Assembly (NCBI RefSeq): GCF_001418575.1 | Contig: NZ_LIQR01000249.1 | Location: forward strand, 1-37,557 | Length of the DNA stretch: 37,557 bases | Direction of reading: 5' to 3' | DNA from: Peterkaempfera griseoplana | GTDB taxonomy: Bacteria > Actinomycetota > Actinomycetes > Streptomycetales > Streptomycetaceae | Part shown: positions 30,258 through 37,557 of the stretch, one piece after another | How positions within the stretch are numbered: the first letter of the stretch is position 1 | Layout: every line of letters begins with the position of its first letter | Notes under the pieces: model-generated | Told to the model about the DNA's origin: nothing | The model's database searches: none | The model's input: only the letters and a program-made list of their open reading frames with translations | Made by a program: the position numbers and the translations under genes

Positions 30258-31211
30258 ATGCCCGAGGCCGGCAAGCCGTTGATCGTCGTTGCGGGTGCGA
30301 CCAGCAAGCAGGGCAGGAGTGTCGTCACCTCCCTGCTTGAGAGCGGGAGATTTCAGGTGCGGGCCCTCACCAGGGCCGCCGACTCCGCTCAGGCCCGGAG
30401 CCTCGCGAGGATGGGCGCACAGATCGTCACCGTCCCCCTGGAACCGGGTCGTCAGCGCGAGTTCGTGCAGGCGTTCCGATCAGCTGACGGGGCCTTCCTC
30501 ATGACGCCGCCCGTCGCACCGCCATCCACTGTCGAGTTCCCCCTCGGACGTCAGCTCGCCGATGCCGCGGTCGAGGCGGGCGTGGGACACCTGGTCTTCA
30601 GCGCGCTCGAGAACGTCCAGGAGAGGTCATCGGGCACCAAGTACGCCCCGCACTTCACCGACAAGGCGCTCGTCGCCGAGCACATTCGGACCCTGCCGAT
30701 CGCGCACACCTTCGTCATGCTCTCGTTCTTCTACACCAACGCGCTGGAGTACTACGCCCCTCGCATCAACGGCGACACGGTGCTCATGCCCTTCTACCTC
30801 CCCGAGGACTTCCGTGCCCCGTTCGTGGACCCGCTCACCGCGACCGGACCGGCCGTCCTTGAGGTGTTCTCCAACCCGGGCGCCTACGTCGGCGCCTCCC
30901 TGCCGGTCGTCGGTGACGTCATCTCCCCGGGTGAGATGGTCGATGTGTTCTCCCGCGTCACCGGGCTCAAGGCCGAGTACCGCAACGCCTGCTCCAGGGA
31001 AGGCCTGCTGACCTGCTTCCCAGAGCTGGGAGAGAACCCTTTGCTGGTCGATGAGATCCTCGGCATGGCTGAATACGCGGTGGAATTCGGATACTTCGCA
31101 GAGCACCGCGACATGGAGTGGAGCCGACGCGTCGACCCCGACGCACTGAGCTGGGAGCAGTTTCTCCGTAGGACCGATTGGCGCGGTGAGCGGGTCTCCT
31201 TCGGCAGCTAG
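30258..31211 (+). CDS. NmrA-family NAD(P)-binding protein, second copy type
   Basis: A 317-residue Rossmann-fold protein of the NmrA/HSCARG group. The start PLIVVAGATSKQGRSVVTSLLESG carries the GATxKQG dinucleotide motif (about 13-19), followed by FQVRALTR, DGAFLMTPP, AGVGHLVFSALENV and FVMLSFFYTNALEYY. Proteins of this group act as NADPH/NADP sensors or reductases; a function here is not known. AGGAGAGGGAG precedes the ATG. It is divergent from ArsR with a strong promoter and operator. It is only distantly alike to the NmrA protein at 26379-27350 (different loop and tail sequences), so not a recent duplicate. Confidence 0.88.
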   Translation: MPEAGKPLIVVAGATSKQGRSVVTSLLESGRFQVRALTRAADSAQARSLARMGAQIVTVPLEPGRQREFVQAFRSADGAFLMTPPVAPPSTVEFPLGRQLADAAVEAGVGHLVFSALENVQERSSGTKYAPHFTDKALVAEHIRTLPIAHTFVMLSFFYTNALEYYAPRINGDTVLMPFYLPEDFRAPFVDPLTATGPAVLEVFSNPGAYVGASLPVVGDVISPGEMVDVFSRVTGLKAEYRNACSREGLLTCFPELGENPLLVDEILGMAEYAVEFGYFAEHRDMEWSRRVDPDALSWEQFLRRTDWRGERVSFGS

Positions 31212-31271
31212 CCACGATCTCGTCGTTGTTCGCCGGGGGAAGGGCATGTCGGTGGCCCGGCGGGTGCGTTG

Positions 31272-31388
31272 CTGACCACCCGTCGGACGAACTGGAAAAA
31301 TCTGCGGGACTGCCGACTCAAGGGCAACGGGGTTCACCAGGCCATGCTCGGCATCGCCCGCCTGCACAACCTCGCACTGGCCGGTTGA
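31272..31388 (+). pseudogene. Transposase C-terminal remnant (DDE type, IS5-like)
   Basis: One frame reads RTNWKNLRDCRLKGNGVHQA followed by MLGIARLHNLALAG and a stop. This closely matches the end of actinobacterial IS5-group DDE_Tnp_4 transposases. Only 38 codons remain, with no catalytic Asp/Asp/Glu part and no visible inverted repeats, so it is an immobile scar of a former insertion between the NmrA and GNAT genes. Confidence 0.75.
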
Positions 31389-31412
31389 GCGGTCCCGACG
31401 GCGGCGGCATGC

Positions 31413-31883
31413 TCACCTCAGCGTCAAGTGCACCAGGTCGATGTCCTGGTCACGAGCCCGGGCGAAGCACCGGCTCCTCCCCGTGACGATGAAGCCGCAC
31501 TTCTCCAGCACGCGGACGGAGCCGGCATTGTCAGCGGCGGCGTCAGCGTGCAGCGGCCGAGCGGGCTCCAGCCTGAGCAGTTCAGCCAGGGCCGCAGTGG
31601 CAATGCCCTGGCCCCAATGCGCTCGCCCGATGACGTACGTGACCTCACGCTCCGACGGCGGGCCGAAGACGGCAGCGTGTCCTGCTACAGCGCCGTCAGC
31701 GAGAACGGTTCGCAGGATCACGGACGGGTCCGAGCGCACCTTCGTCCAGTGTTGGTCGAAGTGGCCGCGGTCGTAGTGATACTTCCTGGTCACGGCTGCC
31801 ATCTGCTGCAACTGGGGATCCGTCAACTGCTGCCAGAAGATCGGCAGGTCGCTGTCCTCAAGCTCGCGCAGAGATATACCCAT
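31413..31883 (-). CDS. GNAT family N-acetyltransferase
   Basis: A 156-residue acetyltransferase starting MGISLRELEDSDLPIFWQQLTDPQ. The acetyl-CoA-binding motif A is YVIGRAHWGQGIATAALAELL (the WGQGIA loop at about residues 90-95), and motif B includes ADAAADNAGSVRVLEKCGFIVTGR with the conserved Asn and CGF. It looks intact, in contrast to the GNAT remnant at 6735. It is less GC-biased at third positions than its neighbours and lies next to a transposase scar, so recent arrival is possible. The start ATG is followed by a normal N-terminus; a GGGAGAG site lies about 14 bases upstream. Substrate unknown. Confidence 0.88.
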   Translation of the reverse strand: MGISLRELEDSDLPIFWQQLTDPQLQQMAAVTRKYHYDRGHFDQHWTKVRSDPSVILRTVLADGAVAGHAAVFGPPSEREVTYVIGRAHWGQGIATAALAELLRLEPARPLHADAAADNAGSVRVLEKCGFIVTGRSRCFARARDQDIDLVHLTLR

Positions 31884-31963
31884 AGGCGCAGTCTCACTCT
31901 CCCGAAGATCGGTCCCAGGTAGCTCGTTCAGACTAGGCCCAGCTTGCAGTTACGGGACGCCCT

Positions 31964-33856
31964 TCAGTCGGCGAACGCCGCCCGCGCCCCCGCCGCGCGG
32001 ACCGCCGCGGAGAGCCCGCCGATGTCGTAGGCGCCGTGGTGGCGGCGGCCGTTGACGAAGAAGGTCGGGGTGCCGGCCACCCCGCTGAGGTCGGCGGAGT
32101 CCACGTCCTCCGCCACCCGGGCAGCGCCGGCGTGGGTGCGCAGCGCCAGGTGGAAGCGGTCGAGGTCCAGGCCGAGGGCCTCGGCATGGTGGACCAGGTC
32201 CACCAGCCGCAACTCGCCCTGATGCTCCAGCAGCCGGTCGTGCATCTCCCAGAAGGCGCCCTGCTCCGCCGCGGCCTCGGCGGCCTCCGCGGCCAGCTGC
32301 GCGGAGGGATGGACGTCGTGCAGGGGCAGATGCCGCCAGACGTACCGGACATCACCGAAGTCGGCGAGCAGCTCACGGACCACCGGCTCGGCCAGGCCGC
32401 AGTACGGGCACTCGAAGTCGCCGTACTCCACCACCGTGACCGGCGCCCGGAACGGGCCGCGCACATGGTCCCGCTCGGGGTCGACCGGGGCGGCCAGGTC
32501 GACGACCGTACGGTCGGTGCCCAGCAGCGCCCGGACCCGCAGCCGCTGCGGCAGCAGGGCGATCGCCCCGGCCACCACCCAGGTCGCCGCGAAGGCGCAC
32601 ACCACGGCGGCCAGCACTCCCACCTTTGCCTCGTCCAGGCGGTCACCGGTGAAGGCCAGTGCCGCGATCAGCAGTGAGACCGTGAACCCCACCCCGGCGA
32701 TGGTGCCGCCGCCCACCACCGCGCCCCAGCCCACCGGCGGATACAGCCGGCCGCGGCTGAGCAGGGCCGCCAACCCGGTGCTGCCGATGATCCCGACCGG
32801 CTTGCCCAGCAGGTACGCCGCCAGGATGCCGAGGGTGACGGGGGAGGTGAAGGCGCGGGACAACAGCTCGCCGTCCACGGTGACACCGGCGTTGACCAGG
32901 GCGAACAGCGGTACCAGCAGATAGCTGGTCCAGGGGTGGTGCAGCTGCAGCAGACGTTCGTTGGGGGAGAGCGCCGCCGCGAGACCCTGGCGCACCGAGC
33001 GTTCCAGCTCGGGGGTCGGCTGCTCGCGGAAGGACCGGAAGAGGCTGCTGGCCCGCTCCAGATCACTGCGCGCCGCCGGATAGGCGTACGTCAGCAGACC
33101 CAGGGTCAGCCCCACCACCACCGGGTCCACCCCCGACTCCAGCATGGCGAGCCAGGTCAGCGCCCCGAGCAGTGCATACACCGCGCCCCGCCGTACCCCG
33201 GCGGCCCGCACCAGCAGGATCACCCCGAACAGGGCGACGGCGGTGAGCAGCGCCGGTACGCCGAGCGGGCCGCTGTAGACGACCGCGATGGCGGCCAGGG
33301 CCAGCAGGTCGTCGACCACGGCCACGGTGAGGATGAAGGTGTGCAGCCGCGCGGGGAACCGCCGCCCCAGCAGCGCCAGCATCCCCAGGGCGAAGGCCGT
33401 GTCGGTGGACATCGCCGCTCCCCAGCCGTGCGCCGTCGGCCGGCCCGCGTTCACGGCCAGGTAGACGGCGACCGGGACCAGCATCCCGCTGAGGCCGGCC
33501 AGCAGGGGAAGCGCCACCCGGCGGCGTTCCCGCAGCTCGCCCATGTCGAACTCACGGCGCGCCTCCAGGCCCATCACGAGGAAGAAGAAGGTCATCAGGC
33601 CGCTGTTGACCCATTCGCGCACCTCCAGCGACACCCCCCAGCGGCCGATCCGCAGTGAGATCACCGTGCGGCAGAAGGCGTCGTAGGAGCCGGGGGCGGC
33701 GTTGGCCCACACCAGGGCGGCGACGGTGGCGGCCAGCAGCACCACCGCGCTGGCCGTCTCGGTCCGCAGGAAGTCGACGAGCGGGGTCCTCCGCCCGTGG
33801 CTGCAGACGGTGTGGCCGGTGTACGGCGTTTCGTCGGCCGGGGGACTCTCTGTCAC
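31964..33856 (-). CDS. nhaA: NhaA Na+/H+ antiporter fused to a DsbA-like thioredoxin domain
   Basis: A 630-residue fusion. Residues about 25-440 are Nha[45 protein letters not shown] (Asp152), and the ion-binding [12 protein letters not shown] (Asp182, Asp183), with a dozen membrane segments. Residues about 470-625 form a DsbA/thioredoxin fold: [22 protein letters not shown] (Cys483-Cys486 pair) and the cis-proline [11 protein letters not shown]. NhaA exports Na+ in exchange for protons. The fused domain's side of the membrane depends on topology; NhaA with its twelve helices would leave it in the cytoplasm, making it more thioredoxin-like in role. This fusion is known in actinobacterial NhaA proteins; its purpose is unclear. 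Confidence 0.93.
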   Translation of the reverse strand: MTESPPADETPYTGHTVCSHGRRTPLVDFLRTETASAVVLLAATVAALVWANAAPGSYDAFCRTVISLRIGRWGVSLEVREWVNSGLMTFFFLVMGLEARREFDMGELRERRRVALPLLAGLSGMLVPVAVYLAVNAGRPTAHGWGAAMSTDTAFALGMLALLGRRFPARLHTFILTVAVVDDLLALAAIAVVYSGPLGVPALLTAVALFGVILLVRAAGVRRGAVYALLGALTWLAMLESGVDPVVVGLTLGLLTYAYPAARSDLERASSLFRSFREQPTPELERSVRQGLAAALSPNERLLQLHHPWTSYLLVPLFALVNAGVTVDGELLSRAFTSPVTLGILAAYLLGKPVGIIGSTGLAALLSRGRLYPPVGWGAVVGGGTIAGVGFTVSLLIAALAFTGDRLDEAKVGVLAAVVCAFAATWVVAGAIALLPQRLRVRALLGTDRTVVDLAAPVDPERDHVRGPFRAPVTVVEYGDFECPYCGLAEPVVRELLADFGDVRYVWRHLPLHDVHPSAQLAAEAAEAAAEQGAFWEMHDRLLEHQGELRLVDLVHHAEALGLDLDRFHLALRTHAGAARVAEDVDSADLSGVAGTPTFFVNGRRHHGAYDIGGLSAAVRAAGARAAFAD

Positions 33857-33991
33857 CAGGCCATTCTCACCGGACGGATACGCTCACGGCCCGGCGCCGC
33901 CCCGCGCGGCCGGCGGAACCGGGCCGGAGCCCCACCTCCGACCCCGGGCCCTCCGGCCCGCTCCCGTCCGCTCCGGCCGCCAGCTGCCCAG

Positions 33992-35047
33992 TCACGCGGA
34001 CTGCCGCAGCACCAGCGTCGGATGGAACACCGCGGACGGGGTGGACCGGCCCGCCTCGCCGAGCCGGCGCAGCAGCAGCCCCGCCATCTCGGCCGCCATC
34101 TCCTCGACCGGCTGCCGCACGGTGGTGAGCTGCGGATCGCACGCCAGCGCCGCGCTGCTGTCGTCGAAGCCGACCACCGCGACGTCCTCGGGCACCCGGC
34201 GCCCCTCCCGGTAGAGGACCGGCAGGGCGCCCAGGGCCATCAGGTCCGAGGCGATGAACACCCCGTCGATCGCCGGGTGCTCGGCGAGCAGCCGCTTCAT
34301 CGCCTCGGCACCCCCGGCCTGGGTGAAGTCTCCCTCCACCGCGACCACGTCGGGCTCGCCGAGTGCGGCCATGGCGGTGCGGAAACCGGTCAGCCGGTCC
34401 TGGCCGGCGGGCATGTCCAGCGGGCCCGACAGGGTGGCGATGCGGCGGCGTCCGAGCCCGACCAGGTGCTCGGCGGCGAGCCTGGCGCCGGCCTGCTGGT
34501 CGACGTCGACATAGGCGATGGGGGCCGCCGAGCGTGTGGGCCGTCCGGCGAGCACCGTCGGCAGGCCGGTGCGGGTGAGCAGCTCCGGCAGCGGGTCGTC
34601 GGCGTGCGAGGAGAGCAGCACCACTCCGTCGACGTGGCCCTGGCGCAGGAAGCTGACCAGCTGGCTGCGTGAGGCGTCGTCATCGGCCAGCATCAGCAGC
34701 AGCTGGATGCCGGCGGGCCGCAGCACATCGAGGAGGCCGCCGACGATGCGGCCGAAGTGCGGGTCGGTGAACATCCGGCCGACGAAGGGTCCGGAGACGG
34801 CCCGCTGCTCGCGCTCGGAGACGACCAGGGCGATGGAGTCGGCGCGCCTGGTCACCAGGGAGCGCGCGGCCCGGTTCGGTACATAGCCGGTGGCGGCCAC
34901 GGCCTGTTCCACCGAAGTGCGCAGCGCCGGATCCACCGTCTGTGCGCCGTTGATCACCCGCGACACGGTGGCCCGGGACACCCCTGCCACCTGGGCGACG
35001 TCCTCCAGGGTGACGGGGCGGGTCCGGGGCGCTTCGTCTGCGGTCAT
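33992..35047 (-). CDS. LacI-family repressor, probable regulator of the GH16 gene
   Basis: A 351-residue repressor. The helix-turn-helix is at about 12-40 (PVTLEDVAQVAGVSRATVSRVINGAQTVDPALR) with the hinge NRAARSLVTRRADSIALVVSE, followed by a periplasmic-binding-protein-like ligand domain (GRPTRSAAPIAYVDVDQQAGARLAAEHLVGLGRRRIATLSGP, FIASDLMALGALPVL, VAVVGFDDSSAALACDPQLTTVRQP). It is divergent from the secreted GH16 enzyme. Two AGAGCGCTCT-type palindromes lie between the genes, one near each start, so it most likely represses both and is released by a beta-glucan-derived sugar. The ATG follows AAAGGCCGG. Confidence 0.93.
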   Translation of the reverse strand: MTADEAPRTRPVTLEDVAQVAGVSRATVSRVINGAQTVDPALRTSVEQAVAATGYVPNRAARSLVTRRADSIALVVSEREQRAVSGPFVGRMFTDPHFGRIVGGLLDVLRPAGIQLLLMLADDDASRSQLVSFLRQGHVDGVVLLSSHADDPLPELLTRTGLPTVLAGRPTRSAAPIAYVDVDQQAGARLAAEHLVGLGRRRIATLSGPLDMPAGQDRLTGFRTAMAALGEPDVVAVEGDFTQAGGAEAMKRLLAEHPAIDGVFIASDLMALGALPVLYREGRRVPEDVAVVGFDDSSAALACDPQLTTVRQPVEEMAAEMAGLLLRRLGEAGRSTPSAVFHPTLVLRQSA

Positions 35048-35128
35048 CCGGCCTTTATACCGGGTGTCCCGAGGCGCCCGCCCGTGGGAGGCCGATGACG
35101 CGGGCGGGAGCCGTCGGGACACCCATGC

Positions 35129-35144
35129 GAGAAAGCGCTCTCTC
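35129..35144. promoter_or_regulatory. LacI operator 1 (GAGAAAGCGCTCTCTC)
   Basis: A 16-bp dyad with the central CGCG-type AGCGCT of LacI-family operators, one base different from the perfect site at 35292. It lies 82 bp upstream of the lacI start, consistent with autorepression. Confidence 0.8.
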
Positions 35145-35291
35145 GTCTCGGAGTGTCCAGGGGGACCGGGCAGTTCGTCAACCGGGCGATGGATGGCCGT
35201 GCCGTGACGGGGGCGATCGCGGATTCCCGAACGGCAAGGCCTGTCCGAGTTCTTGACGCGTCGGCAACAACGCCGCAATCATCGGCTGACC

Positions 35292-35307
35292 GAGAGAGCG
35301 CTCTCTC
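35292..35307. promoter_or_regulatory. LacI operator 2, perfect palindrome GAGAGAGCGCTCTCTC
   Basis: A perfect 16-bp palindrome 21 bp before the GH16 start codon, overlapping where the 5' leader or promoter should be. With the partner site 163 bp away, a DNA loop between the two operators is possible. Confidence 0.88.
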
Positions 35308-35328
35308 CACAGTCAGTCAGGAGCCGCC

Positions 35329-37500
<2,172 letters not shown>

Positions 37501-37512
37501 CACACCGCTCCA

Positions 37513-37557
37513 CCCACCTCGGTCCCCCGGCGCCGCGCGCCGGGGGACCGAGGTGGG
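37513..37557 (+). terminator. Perfect 21-bp hairpin terminator after the GH16 gene
   Basis: Arms at 37513-37533 and 37537-37557 pair completely around a 3-nt CGC loop, starting 12 bases after the stop codon. The window ends at its last base, so a following T run cannot be seen. Confidence 0.9.

Overview
The window is very GC-rich DNA with GC-dominated third codon positions, many GTG starts, GGAGG-type ribosome binding sites and dense secreted or membrane proteins. Together with CebR-type and LacI-type operators and several Streptomyces-type families (VanJ-like, LtrA, DUF4232, tandem SUKH, GH6 and GH16 hydrolases), this points to a chromosomal, fairly accessory region of a Streptomyces or close relative such as Kitasatospora. 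No tRNA, rRNA, CRISPR array, intact insertion sequence or large biosynthetic cluster was seen.

Layout. 1-2.9 kb: an MFS transporter running off the left edge (minus) diverges from a secreted GH6 cellulase (plus), with two CebR-type 14-bp boxes between them, then a secreted DUF4232 protein. 3.2-7.4 kb: a small hypothetical protein, an FAD monooxygenase, a divergent AraC regulator/DUF2000 pair, an 11-unit 9-bp repeat and a decayed-looking GNAT gene. 7.8-12.4 kb: secreted SGNH esterase, a YtrA-type GntR/DUF1648 operon, a tandem SUKH protein and an S4 RNA-binding protein. 12.6-19.4 kb: alpha/beta hydrolase, an overlapping pair (receiver domain fused to a thioredoxin-reductase-like flavoprotein, plus a cNMP-binding-domain histidine kinase), LtrA and an SPFH membrane protein.

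19.4-26.1 kb: a ZTP (pfl) riboswitch in front of folD, a secreted I36-like protein, then an envelope-stress-like cassette: OmpR-type response regulator, histidine kinase, D-Ala-D-Ala carboxypeptidase and a VanJ-like membrane EEP phosphatase. 26.3-31.4 kb: two separate divergent regulator/NmrA pairs (TetR with a C-terminal zinc ribbon; ArsR with operator-like dyads overlapping its promoter), a lipoprotein with BNR-like repeats and a transposase tail remnant. 31.4-37.5 kb: GNAT, NhaA-DsbA fusion, and a LacI regulator divergent from a secreted GH16 beta-glucanase with three discoidin-like domains; two near-identical perfect or near-perfect palindromes lie in that divergent promoter region.

The biological themes are regulated polysaccharide breakdown at both ends (CebR-like control of GH6, a local LacI for GH16) and, in the middle, envelope and redox stress signalling. 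The least conventional items are the flavoprotein-receiver/histidine kinase pair whose reductase domain lacks the CxxC redox site, the two-component/VanJ cassette, the 9-bp repeat array, and a dyad of form CTGACG-N3-CGTCAG that recurs four times between 16.8 and 26.3 kb.
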